Assembly: GCA_037139095.1 (NCBI GenBank)
Contig: JBAXHD010000001.1
Span: forward strand, 124,001-188,000
Origin: WLMZ01 sp037139095
GTDB taxonomy: Bacteria > Actinomycetota > Acidimicrobiia > Acidimicrobiales > Ilumatobacteraceae
Direction: 5' to 3'
Length of the DNA: 64,000 nt
The position numbers and the translations under genes are program-made. This document shows positions 49,086 through 57,036 of the stretch, in pieces. Below the pieces are notes generated by a model. That model made no database searches. It saw only the letters and a list, made by a program, of their open reading frames with translations, and was not told the DNA's origin. Each line of letters opens with the position of its first letter. The first letter of the stretch is position 1.

Positions 49086-50835
49086 GTGCTTCGCGGTAGA
49101 ACTCGCTGTGCTGCTCAAGATTCGTAGGCGTATCGAACGCCTTCAGTTGGCCATCTTGAATCACCATGATGCGATCGCAGATCGCGAGCGTTGACATTCG
49201 GTGCGCGATCACAATCACGGTCATCTGCGTGCGCAACTCGGACAGGGTCTCGCGAATGAGGGCTTCGGACCGAACGTCGAGCGAACTCGTTGGTTCATCG
49301 AGAATCAACACATCGGGGTGCTCGACCAATGCGCGAGCGATACACAGACGTTGCTGCTGGCCACCGCTGAGATGGCCTCCTTGTTCGCCGACATCGCGCC
49401 CGTAGCGTTCGGGGAAGCCCTCGATGTCTTCGCTGAGGTGCGCAAGGCGGGCCGCGCGTTCGATGTCGGCTGAGGTCACGTTGTCGCGTAGGAAGCGAAT
49501 GTTGTCTGCGATAGTGCCCGCAATGAGATGCGACGTCTGAGGGACAAAGGTGACCTTGCGCGCCCACTCGGATCTCGAGAACAGATCGATGTCTCTTCCG
49601 TCGGCAGTGACTGCGCCAGTTGTTGGTTTGCGGAGGCCCAACATGAGCTGCACCAGAGTTGACTTGCCGCTTCCCGATGGGCCCACGATGCCCACGATCT
49701 CGTTTGCGGTGATCGCCGCATCGAGGGCGGTGAGCACAGGCTGACCGGCGATGTACTCAAACGAGACAGCGTCGAGACGCAACGTGCCGACTCGCCCCAC
49801 TGTGAGGCCGTGATCGTGCACGGCTGAATCGCGGTAGCGACCAACTTCGGATTGCAGCGCATCGACGAACGGCAGGCTTGATGCGATGTTCGAGACCGAG
49901 CTTTGCATCGCTTGGCCGTAGGTGAGCGATCGCAACATCACCAACATCACGGCACCAAGCGAGGTGATGTTGGCGTTGTCGGATGCAGCGACGACACCGA
50001 CCGCGCCGACCAATACGAGATACGCCAAACCCGAATACAGGTTGGGGACTGCACCTCGCAAAAACGCGAGTCGGACGCCCATAGATGCGTTCGTGTCGAT
50101 GAGCGCGCCGACCCGAGCCTCAGTTTGGTGTTGCACATTGAATACGTGCACCTCCATGCCGAGGTTCGATATCTCGCTGAGCGACGTTGCGAACTCCATG
50201 CCGGCGCTTGCGGTCGACTCGGCTGAGCGCACGACCACGCCGCGCACCGGGCGCAGCGCCAAGGCGAGCACCACTACGGCGGCAATCAAGACCAACGAGC
50301 CAACTGGGTCGACTGCAGCGGCGAGCGCGATGAGGGCAACCAGGTTGAACGCAGCGATGGTGCCCAACGTGAGACTTGAGATGAGTTGCGCAGCGTTGTT
50401 TGCAAAGGTGGTGAGCATCTCTTGTAGTCGCCCCTGGCGTTGGTCTTGCTGAACCTCCCACGTGCTGCGCAGAAATGCTTGCGCCAAGTCGCGGCGGATA
50501 CCAGCGAGCACGCCGTTGGTAAGTTGCGCGCCTTGCCACGACGACCACAGCGCAAGAGCGACTCGTATAACGACGAGTGCAAGCGCCAACCAAACCGCGC
50601 CGGTAACGGAGATCGAACGACCCGCAAAGAGTTGGATCTGTTCATCGCCTGATGTGATGGCAAACGCGGCGCGGGTGATGATGATGAGAAATGCTGCTTC
50701 GGCGAGTCCACCAACAAGCGACGATGAGGCGAGGGCGATCAGTCGCCCGTGGCGGCCGTGCAAGAGCGCTGTCATTGACGCTCTCGCTCGCGTGCGTGGC
50801 GGCACGTTTGTAGTGCGGGTGCGGCGCGCAGTCAT
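49063..50835 (-). CDS. ABC exporter, fused membrane and ATPase domains
   Basis: 590 residues. Six transmembrane helices (about 25-310) and a nucleotide-binding domain with Walker A GPSGSGKST, Q-loop FVPQTSHLIAG, signature HLSGGQQQRL, Walker B VLILDEPTSS and H-loop IVIAHRMST. All catalytic residues are present, so it probably acts as a homodimer. The fold is like lipid A or polysaccharide-type exporters; substrate unknown. ATG 50835 was chosen because a TAGTGT box lies 6 nt upstream; the in-frame GTG at 50841 directly abuts that box. Confidence 0.9.
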   Translation of the reverse strand: MTARRTRTTNVPPRTRARASMTALLHGRHGRLIALASSSLVGGLAEAAFLIIITRAAFAITSGDEQIQLFAGRSISVTGAVWLALALVVIRVALALWSSWQGAQLTNGVLAGIRRDLAQAFLRSTWEVQQDQRQGRLQEMLTTFANNAAQLISSLTLGTIAAFNLVALIALAAAVDPVGSLVLIAAVVVLALALRPVRGVVVRSAESTASAGMEFATSLSEISNLGMEVHVFNVQHQTEARVGALIDTNASMGVRLAFLRGAVPNLYSGLAYLVLVGAVGVVAASDNANITSLGAVMLVMLRSLTYGQAMQSSVSNIASSLPFVDALQSEVGRYRDSAVHDHGLTVGRVGTLRLDAVSFEYIAGQPVLTALDAAITANEIVGIVGPSGSGKSTLVQLMLGLRKPTTGAVTADGRDIDLFSRSEWARKVTFVPQTSHLIAGTIADNIRFLRDNVTSADIERAARLAHLSEDIEGFPERYGRDVGEQGGHLSGGQQQRLCIARALVEHPDVLILDEPTSSLDVRSEALIRETLSELRTQMTVIVIAHRMSTLAICDRIMVIQDGQLKAFDTPTNLEQHSEFYREALTLSGLR

Positions 50836-50841
50836 CGGCAC

Positions 50842-50847
50842 ACACTA
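50842..50847 (-). promoter_or_regulatory. Probable -10 box of leaderless ABC-exporter transcript
   Basis: TAGTGT, 6 nt upstream of the ATG at 50835. Confidence 0.5.
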
Positions 50848-51000
50848 GGGGTTCGCCCCGTAAGCGACGGGTGTTCGGCCAAGGATGCCCCGTCAGCCGA
50901 GTTCATACACTATTTAGTCGCGTGGTCCAAACAACCTATTGCTATCTGCTAGAAGCCTCGGTACCTTCGAAACTAATTGGTTCGGCGGAGGAAAAATTCA

Positions 51001-51552
51001 ATGCGTTTAATTCATCGTGTGTGTTGTGTTTTGGTTGCAGGTGTGGGCGTTATGGCCGCTGCGCCACAGGTGAGTGCGCAGGCACCGCCAGCAGAGTGCG
51101 CCTATTTCGCAGCAGTGAGCGCATCAATTCGCCCAGATGCGGCCGCTCAGACAACGCCAACTCTGGTTTTTTCCGGTTATGGCAACGGTTCGATCACGGT
51201 GGTTGTTCTTGACAAGACCGGTGCTGAAGTTCGGCGAATCACTGGTCTTTCGTCGACAACGTCGTACACCCTGACCATGCCTACCACCGCCGGCTCGTAC
51301 ACAATTCGCGTTACCGGACCCAACCAGTGCGGCACTCAGGTCGACTCGGTGCTTTCAGTGACGGTGCCGCCGATTTCGAATGCTTCGCTCTCGGCCCAGC
51401 CAAACGTTGCGCCAACAGCCTTGCCGGCGTCAGGTGGCTCATCGTTGCCGATCCTGCGCATTGGCGGCTTACTCGTGCTGTGCGGCGTGGGCTTCCTGTC
51501 GGTTGTATGGCGCCGTCGCCGTGATTTTGCGGCGGTCAAGGTACCTGGGTGA
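51001..51552 (+). CDS. Secreted Ig-like protein with LPASG cell-wall sorting signal
   Basis: 183 residues. A signal peptide (about 1-26, HRVCCVLVAGVGVMAAAPQVSA) precedes a beta-sandwich-like domain (TLVFSGYGNGSITVVVLDKTG, SYTLTMPTTAGSYTIRVTG) with two Cys (34 and 110) that could form a disulfide. The C terminus is a textbook sorting signal: LPASG (141-145), a hydrophobic helix (LLVLCGVGFLSVVW) and RRRR. A sortase would link it to peptidoglycan; no sortase gene is in the window. The ATG follows GGAGG by 9 nt. Its domain resembles the protein at 53972. Confidence 0.85.
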   Translation: MRLIHRVCCVLVAGVGVMAAAPQVSAQAPPAECAYFAAVSASIRPDAAAQTTPTLVFSGYGNGSITVVVLDKTGAEVRRITGLSSTTSYTLTMPTTAGSYTIRVTGPNQCGTQVDSVLSVTVPPISNASLSAQPNVAPTALPASGGSSLPILRIGGLLVLCGVGFLSVVWRRRRDFAAVKVPG

Positions 51553-53788
51553 CACCAGCGCGGTTGATAGGCGTTGCCTTGCCGTCGTAGACAACTGAGG
51601 CCTTGGTTGGGTTTGCCATCGGTGGAAGTAACACGGTTACTCCCCGAGGCGCAGCTGGGTCGAGTGTGCCGCTGAGCTGAAGATGCAGCGTGGCTGTGCT
51701 CTCTGGCGCGATATCGACAATGAACGAATACACGTGCCATCCGTGTTCGGTGCCAGGTTCGGAACCAACAGGCTCTCCATCGAGTGTTACCGAGTCGAGG
51801 TCGAGTGCCGAATAGAGAGAAACGAAGAGTTCGCTGGAGCCACGTGGAAGTCCGGCAAGGTTGCTCACGACATAGTCGGGCATCTTGATCGACGACGTTG
51901 CTGTGTTGTTCAGTGTCAGGGTGAGTTCGGCGTTTGTCGTGCCATCGGTGGGGTCGACCTTCGAGGTGTAGTCAACGCCAGTCTTCAGGTAGGCGTCGAT
52001 CTTGTTTCCGCTGGCGTTGTTCATGGCGAGACCAATGCCCTCGCCGCCTTGAAGATCGGGCAGGGGTCCCGACATCTTGATGTCCGAGAACAGTTGCTCC
52101 TCGGCAGGCACCTGCGACCATGCGATGAGGCGACGAGTTTGGGCGAACGGGCCGAGCACTTTGGCCAGCCGCTCAGGAGACGGGAGCGCCCCATTGAGCA
52201 GTTGCTCAAACGTGGTCTTGGCGATTGTTTCGAGCAGATCGATTCGCTGATTGTTTTGATTGATGTTGTACTGCCCGCGTAACAGAAACTCGACAGCGTT
52301 CTCGCTCGAAATCAGGGTGCCATAGTTGTCGATGGGGATCGGGTCGGTGAACTGCATGAGCGCAGCGAGCACCTCAACATCCATTGCAAAAACACCGTCG
52401 AGGTGCCGGCCACCGCTTTGCGGGTAGAGCTGGGTGATCACGTTGGCCACATCGGGAAAATGGGGTGAAACGGTGATGCTGTGCCACACGTCGGAGCTCG
52501 CGGTGCCGCCTGGGCCGGTGTTGAAATTGAACCGCCCGTAGCGATCGAGGAATTCCGTTGGTCCAGTCACGGTCTTGGTGGTTGGGTCGCCACGGTTTTC
52601 GAGATCTTGGGTGCGACCAAAATCGCTCATGCTGATGTGGCCGTTGTCGATGGTGAGCTCGGCCCAGTTGCCCATAAAGCCGCCGATTCCGCGGAGCTCT
52701 GAGGGAGTGGTGAACGCAATGAAATACACGCGTTTACCTTCGGCGCCGAGCAGCGCAGGAGCAAGTTTGATGGCCTCGGCAGCATTGTCGCTTCGGGTGC
52801 GCTGCTGTTCAATTTGCGATGACAACGACTCGAGTCGATGCGTAAACGGCGACACGAGCCACGGGCTGGCGATCTCTTTGACGGTTGCATCGAGGTGCGA
52901 GAGGGCTTGCTGCATCTGCGCGAGCGGACCTTGTAGCGCTTTCACCGCGGCGATGTCGATGCGTCCTTTGCTGACGCGCAGCTTCTCAAGATCGACCTGG
53001 GGCAAAACCGTGGCGAGAGTGTGCGTGATATGAGCGGCCTCGTGAGCAAGCGCGACGAGTGAGTTTCGATTTTGGGCGAGGCCGGGCACGAGTCGGGCAG
53101 GTTGTGCCCAGATTTGATCGATCGAGTCACTCGCGGCAGCGAACGACTTGTCGGCTGCGACAAACGAGTCCTGAGCGCCAGTGAGGTCGCCGTTGCCGAG
53201 TTGGCTCAGGCCCTGTCGAGCGAAGCGGTTGCCCGACTCGGCTTCGCCGCGTCCCGAGGCAGCGGCAAGCGCGAATCCAATCACGGCCGCAATCGCAGCA
53301 AGGGTTGTGCCACCGATGAGTTTGTATGCAAGCAAACGTTGGGCACTCGGGCGCCTGCGCAGCCCGAATGCCGCTGCGGCGATGCAGATACTGAGCCCAA
53401 GGAGTGAGGTGTAACCAAAGAACCAGCGGTTGTCGAGATTGGCCAAAACCACGATGGAAGTAGCCGCTGAAAGAGCACGTACGACCGGAAGTCTGCGGCG
53501 AAATATGCCAATCGCGAACGCGGCCACAGCGGCCGTTGCCCCTACCGCAATCCAGATGCCGGCCGAGAACGCGGTCGCTGCCGTTGCCATCGCGGCGATT
53601 GCCCACCACGGTGCTGTAGCGCAGGCCCATACTGCGGCGCTCGCTGCTACCAGTACCAACGCAAGATCAATGATGTGGTTACCGGTGGGATGCGGGCCGG
53701 ATACGGCAACAAGAATCGCCGAAACACCACTCATAGTGGCAATGACTTGCGCGTCGGCCTCTGAGACTTTGATTCGTTGTCGCCGCAC
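51536..53788 (-). CDS. DUF4012 domain protein, membrane-anchored
   Basis: 750 residues. Five or six helices fill residues 15-180 (IIDLALVLVAASAAVWACAT, LLGLSICIAAAAFGL, LIGGTTLAAIAAVIGFAL). A large extracytoplasmic part follows with helical repeats (about 190-350) and the DUF4012 core (KRVYFIAFTTPSELRGIGGF, GNWAELTIDNGHI, GVFAMDVEVLAALMQFTDPI). Such proteins occur near polysaccharide and cell-wall genes, but no activity is known to me. The GTG start has a TAAGTT box at 6 nt. Its 3' end overlaps the LPASG protein gene by 17 bp. Confidence 0.87.
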   Translation of the reverse strand: MRRQRIKVSEADAQVIATMSGVSAILVAVSGPHPTGNHIIDLALVLVAASAAVWACATAPWWAIAAMATAATAFSAGIWIAVGATAAVAAFAIGIFRRRLPVVRALSAATSIVVLANLDNRWFFGYTSLLGLSICIAAAAFGLRRRPSAQRLLAYKLIGGTTLAAIAAVIGFALAAASGRGEAESGNRFARQGLSQLGNGDLTGAQDSFVAADKSFAAASDSIDQIWAQPARLVPGLAQNRNSLVALAHEAAHITHTLATVLPQVDLEKLRVSKGRIDIAAVKALQGPLAQMQQALSHLDATVKEIASPWLVSPFTHRLESLSSQIEQQRTRSDNAAEAIKLAPALLGAEGKRVYFIAFTTPSELRGIGGFMGNWAELTIDNGHISMSDFGRTQDLENRGDPTTKTVTGPTEFLDRYGRFNFNTGPGGTASSDVWHSITVSPHFPDVANVITQLYPQSGGRHLDGVFAMDVEVLAALMQFTDPIPIDNYGTLISSENAVEFLLRGQYNINQNNQRIDLLETIAKTTFEQLLNGALPSPERLAKVLGPFAQTRRLIAWSQVPAEEQLFSDIKMSGPLPDLQGGEGIGLAMNNASGNKIDAYLKTGVDYTSKVDPTDGTTNAELTLTLNNTATSSIKMPDYVVSNLAGLPRGSSELFVSLYSALDLDSVTLDGEPVGSEPGTEHGWHVYSFIVDIAPESTATLHLQLSGTLDPAAPRGVTVLLPPMANPTKASVVYDGKATPINRAGVTQVP

Positions 53789-53794
53789 CTTGCG

Positions 53795-53800
53795 AACTTA
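53795..53800 (-). promoter_or_regulatory. Probable -10 box of leaderless DUF4012-gene transcript
   Basis: TAAGTT, 6 nt upstream of the GTG start at 53788. Confidence 0.5.
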
Positions 53801-53884
53801 GACGATTGGTGCCCGAGTGCGATGCCCATTGTCTGCTTGTTTCTGCGTTACGCCGAGAATCCCAACGAAATATCAAGGATCTAT

Positions 53885-53909
53885 GTCATTATCAAGCTTT
53901 GATAATGAC
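53885..53909. promoter_or_regulatory. Perfect inverted repeat between DUF4012 gene and the secreted protein gene
   Basis: GTCATTATCAA-GCT-TTGATAATGAC: 11-bp perfect arms with a 3-nt centre, 62 bp before the ATG at 53972 and 96 bp before the divergent GTG. AT-rich in a GC-rich setting and without a following T-run on the coding side, so an operator is more likely than a terminator. Confidence 0.65.
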
Positions 53910-53971
53910 GACATCAATGCGTGGTATTGTCGCACTCAATTCGGGTCCTCTGTATAGAAAAGGTTGTGCTG

Positions 53972-54379
53972 ATGAATCGCATCGTTCGCATGGTTGCTCT
54001 CACCACGTTGATTTCCACCACTGCTCTTGCTGGCGTCGCATCAGGAGCTTCGGCTCGTTCTCGCAGCGATGAGGGCCACTCGAACAAGGGTCATCGTCAC
54101 GGCCACGGCCACCCGGGCCAGTACTTCTGCCCGGCCTCGGTGTCCCTGTCGCCCTCAAAGGTTTCTGTCGGCGACACAGTGACGATCACACCCGATGGCT
54201 TTAAGTCAAGCTCCATCACGGTCTACAACGAGAAGCATGTCGCCCAGACCCTTACGGGCACGTCGTTTGTTGCTCAGGCAGCTGGCGAGTACGAGGTGCG
54301 GGCCACCGGCGAGAGCTCATGCCACGCTGGTCGCACAGTGAAGGCCGAAGCCGAACTCAAGGTTCGCAAGAAGAAGTAA
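53972..54379 (+). CDS. Small secreted His-rich Ig-like protein
   Basis: 135 residues. A signal peptide (about 1-28, MVALTTLISTTALAGVASGASA) is followed by a His/Gly-rich stretch (GHSNKGHRHGHGHPG) that could bind metal, and a small beta domain (SVSLSPSKVSVGDTVTITPD, SSITVYNEKHVAQTLTGT, GEYEVRATGESSC) with two Cys. The mature C terminus is very basic (VRKKK). It lacks the sorting signal of its apparent relative at 51001. ATG 53972 follows AAAAGG at some distance. Confidence 0.75.
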   Translation: MNRIVRMVALTTLISTTALAGVASGASARSRSDEGHSNKGHRHGHGHPGQYFCPASVSLSPSKVSVGDTVTITPDGFKSSSITVYNEKHVAQTLTGTSFVAQAAGEYEVRATGESSCHAGRTVKAEAELKVRKKK

Positions 54380-54401
54380 CGTCACGCGATTCGTCGCTGC
54401 G

Positions 54402-54416
54402 GTCGAACAGTTCGAC
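54402..54416. promoter_or_regulatory. Short palindrome upstream of the VOC gene
   Basis: GTCGAAC-A-GTTCGAC lies 22 bp after the preceding stop and 88 bp before the VOC start. It could be an operator or part of a transcript-end hairpin; the evidence does not decide. Confidence 0.3.
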
Positions 54417-54504
54417 TGCCGGTCATTGTTTCTGTGAGTCTGTGGCACACCCGCTGCGTCAAGTACCTCGGCGCCGACTGAGCATTGCTTCGAAGGAGAC
54501 CACC

Positions 54505-54933
54505 ATGGGTCAGATCATCGGTCAGTTCTGTATCAACGTCACCGACCTCGAGCGTTCGATCGGCTTTTGGCAGGATGTGTGTGGCATTCCGCTGCGTAGC
54601 CGTACCCAGATTCCTACTGCCCTCGAAGCGGTGTTGCAGGCCGACCAAGGCGGATCTCGTATTCAGCTTGCTCAGCAACTCGAGCAGCCCGGCCCCATCG
54701 ATATGGGCACAGCGATGTGGAAGCTCTACCTCAACACCGACGACTGTTTTGCTCTGTACGAGCGTTGCCTCGCCGCCGGGTGCGAATCGGTGCAAGCGCC
54801 AGCACGTCTCGATCGATGGCCGGTCACCGTCGCGTTCATCAAAGACTTCGACGGCTATCTCATCGAGCTCATCGAGTACCACGAGGGCACTCCAGCCGGA
54901 GTACCAGACCCAGGATCAACCAACCGCAGATGA
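54505..54933 (+). CDS. VOC family protein (glyoxalase I-like)
   Basis: 142 residues. A complete two-module VOC domain: GQIIGQFCINVTDLERSIGF, YLNTDDCFALYERCLAAGC and the closing VTVAFIKDFDGYLIELIEYH. The last strand carries the metal-ligand Glu (LIELIE). A lactoylglutathione lyase-like or dioxygenase-like activity is possible; the substrate is unknown. The ATG has AAGGAG 7 nt upstream. Its stop overlaps the next start by 4 bp (ATGA). Confidence 0.85.
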   Translation: MGQIIGQFCINVTDLERSIGFWQDVCGIPLRSRTQIPTALEAVLQADQGGSRIQLAQQLEQPGPIDMGTAMWKLYLNTDDCFALYERCLAAGCESVQAPARLDRWPVTVAFIKDFDGYLIELIEYHEGTPAGVPDPGSTNRR

Positions 54934-55493
54934 GTTGGCTGCCATCGCCGCTGCCGCAACGCTCAGAGGTTGATGGAATCACATTCGTTCCACTCACCCC
55001 GAAGTTGCTGTCGGAGGACTATGCGGCAGTGATGCGCGACCTTGAAATGTTGCGCATATGGAGCGGCGAGAACTGGCCAACCGAGCAGTTCACCGAGGCC
55101 AACAACCTTGTCGATCTTGTTCACCATGATCGCGAACAGCGCGAGGGAGTTGCGCTCACATACAGCGTGCTACGAAACGACGTTGTGATCGGATGCATTT
55201 ATGTGCGTCCGATCGCTGACGCGCTGCTCACCCGCTCGGTGCTGGTCGATCTGTCCGATTTGCCTGCCGCAGACATCGTGGTGCGTGGGTGGAGCCACGA
55301 CATCAGCGCAGCTGAGCTCATCGCGTCTGCCAGAGCCTTCTTGCTCGGTGACCCATTTACGTTTCCACGGTTGTGGTGGCAAACGAACATCGACTGCGTC
55401 GAGCAGCTCGACGCCTGCGATGGCCTTGGTTTGTCGAGGCGGCTCAGCTTCTTCGGCGAGTCGACGATGTGGGTGCTCGCCGCGAAGCCGTAG
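54930..55493 (+). CDS. GNAT-like acetyltransferase-type protein
   Basis: 187 residues from ATG 54930, which overlaps the VOC stop by 4 bp. VDGITFVPLTPKLLSEDYAAVMRD, GVALTYSVLRNDVVIGCIYVRPI and VRGWSHDISAAELIASARAFL follow the GNAT strand-helix order, though the acetyl-CoA loop is not classical. The closing WWQTNIDCVEQLDACDGLGLSR resembles the last helix and strand of the fold. The last 50 bp are antisense to the WS/DGAT gene. Confidence 0.7.
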   Translation: MSWLPSPLPQRSEVDGITFVPLTPKLLSEDYAAVMRDLEMLRIWSGENWPTEQFTEANNLVDLVHHDREQREGVALTYSVLRNDVVIGCIYVRPIADALLTRSVLVDLSDLPAADIVVRGWSHDISAAELIASARAFLLGDPFTFPRLWWQTNIDCVEQLDACDGLGLSRRLSFFGESTMWVLAAKP

Positions 55494-57018
55494 GCGTTGC
55501 TTGCGGCGAAACGAGACCGTTGTGAGCGGGCCGTTTCCAGTGGACGCCAACAGCTGCGCCAAGCACTGACACCTCATCGATGATGTCGTCGAGCATGTCC
55601 CACAGATCGGGGACGAGCTCGCGACAACTCACGAGCCCGAAGTCGAGCGAGTCGAGGTAACTCTGGACCGTGATGTTGAGACCCTGCCCATCGACCACGG
55701 TAGAGACGGGGTAGTAGTGCAACAAACGCGACCCAGCCGCGTAGAGCGGTTCGCGTGGGCCGGGCACATTGGAGATCACCAGGTTCACGGGTGTGCCGAA
55801 GCGACCGGTGAGTCGCAACGCCGTGCGCATTGCCTGGGCAAACACTGCGGGTGGAGCGAACTGGGCAAAGTCGGTGAGCGCCTCTGCAGGAACAGCATCG
55901 AACAACTGCTTGGCGCCGACCATCGAGTCGTGCACGCGCTGCACGCGTTGCAATGGGTCGGCTTCGTCGGTGGGTAGGCCAGCGAAGATGGCCGAGACGC
56001 GGTTTGACCATTTTTCTGTTTCGGCGCCGTTGCGGATAGACACTGGGACCATCGCTACCAACGGCGACTCGGGTAACGCATCGTGGCGCTCGAGCCACGT
56101 GCGCAGACCGCCAGCACATACCGCCATCACCACATCGTTGAGCGTGGCGCCGCATGCGTTCTTGATCTCTTTGATCGTTCCGAGAGGAACTGATCCGTAG
56201 GCGAATCGGCGGTGCGCTGTGATGTTTGCGTTGAACGGAGTTCGTGGCGCGGTGAGCGATGGGGGAGGACCCACGGCTTCTTCGTTCTCGCGCTTGCGAC
56301 CGATGTTTAACATCGCGCCGAGTGGACCTCTCAAACTTGCGCGAGCCTGATCGGCCGCGGCGACGAGCGCTGGGTTACGTGTGGCACGGCCAAGGTCACG
56401 TGCGGTTCGAGCCCCGAGCAACAACGCTCGACCGGGCTTGCGGATGAGCTTGCCGGCGGCTCGGGCAATCATCTCGTTATCTGAAGGGATGCGCTCGGGC
56501 TTCCACTCGGAAGTGGCGGCTTCGAACTCGCTGCCATCGGGCTGATGATCGAGCATCAACATCAGCAGCTCAGAACCAGATGCACCGTCGATAGTGGCGT
56601 GATGCACCTTGGTGAGAATGGCGAACCGATTCTCGGGCAAACCCTCGATGACATAGGTCTCCCACAGCGGGCGACTGCGGTCGAGCGGGCGGCCCACAAT
56701 ACGGGCCACGAGTTCGCCGATCTGATGATCGTTGCCCGGCGATGGCACGGCCGTGTGGCGCACATGAAAGTCGAGATCGAAGTTTGGGTCCTCGACCCAA
56801 AACGGATGGTCGAGACCGAACGGCACCTCGCGAATGCGACGTCGAAGTGGCTCGAGTAGATGCAGACGCTGAGCAATCTGTTCGCGCCATTCGCCGAGCG
56901 GGTCGTAGTCGAGCTGATCTGATGGCCGTTCGTAGACCGACAAGCTCGAAACGTGACCGAACTGAGCAGCGGTCTCCATGTAGAGAAACGATGCGTCAAC
57001 ACCAGATAGTTGCTTCAA
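55444..57018 (-). CDS. Wax ester synthase/diacylglycerol acyltransferase (WS/DGAT)
   Basis: 524 residues. The N terminus LSGVDASFLYMET and the catalytic HHATIDG (HHxxxDG, about residues 138-144) define the WS/DGAT family, with the second conserved element NVPGPREPLY near 420 and the C-terminal DUF1298 part. It joins fatty acyl-CoA to fatty alcohol or diacylglycerol for storage lipid. The TTG start is backed by GGGGAGAA about 5 nt upstream. Its last about 17 residues lie in the overlap with the GNAT-like gene. The heterodimeric ABC exporter genes lie 18 bp upstream on the same strand. Confidence 0.94.
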   Translation of the reverse strand: MKQLSGVDASFLYMETAAQFGHVSSLSVYERPSDQLDYDPLGEWREQIAQRLHLLEPLRRRIREVPFGLDHPFWVEDPNFDLDFHVRHTAVPSPGNDHQIGELVARIVGRPLDRSRPLWETYVIEGLPENRFAILTKVHHATIDGASGSELLMLMLDHQPDGSEFEAATSEWKPERIPSDNEMIARAAGKLIRKPGRALLLGARTARDLGRATRNPALVAAADQARASLRGPLGAMLNIGRKRENEEAVGPPPSLTAPRTPFNANITAHRRFAYGSVPLGTIKEIKNACGATLNDVVMAVCAGGLRTWLERHDALPESPLVAMVPVSIRNGAETEKWSNRVSAIFAGLPTDEADPLQRVQRVHDSMVGAKQLFDAVPAEALTDFAQFAPPAVFAQAMRTALRLTGRFGTPVNLVISNVPGPREPLYAAGSRLLHYYPVSTVVDGQGLNITVQSYLDSLDFGLVSCRELVPDLWDMLDDIIDEVSVLGAAVGVHWKRPAHNGLVSPQATPTASRRAPTSSTRRRS

Positions 57019-57036
57019 CAGATTCTCCCCGGGTTG

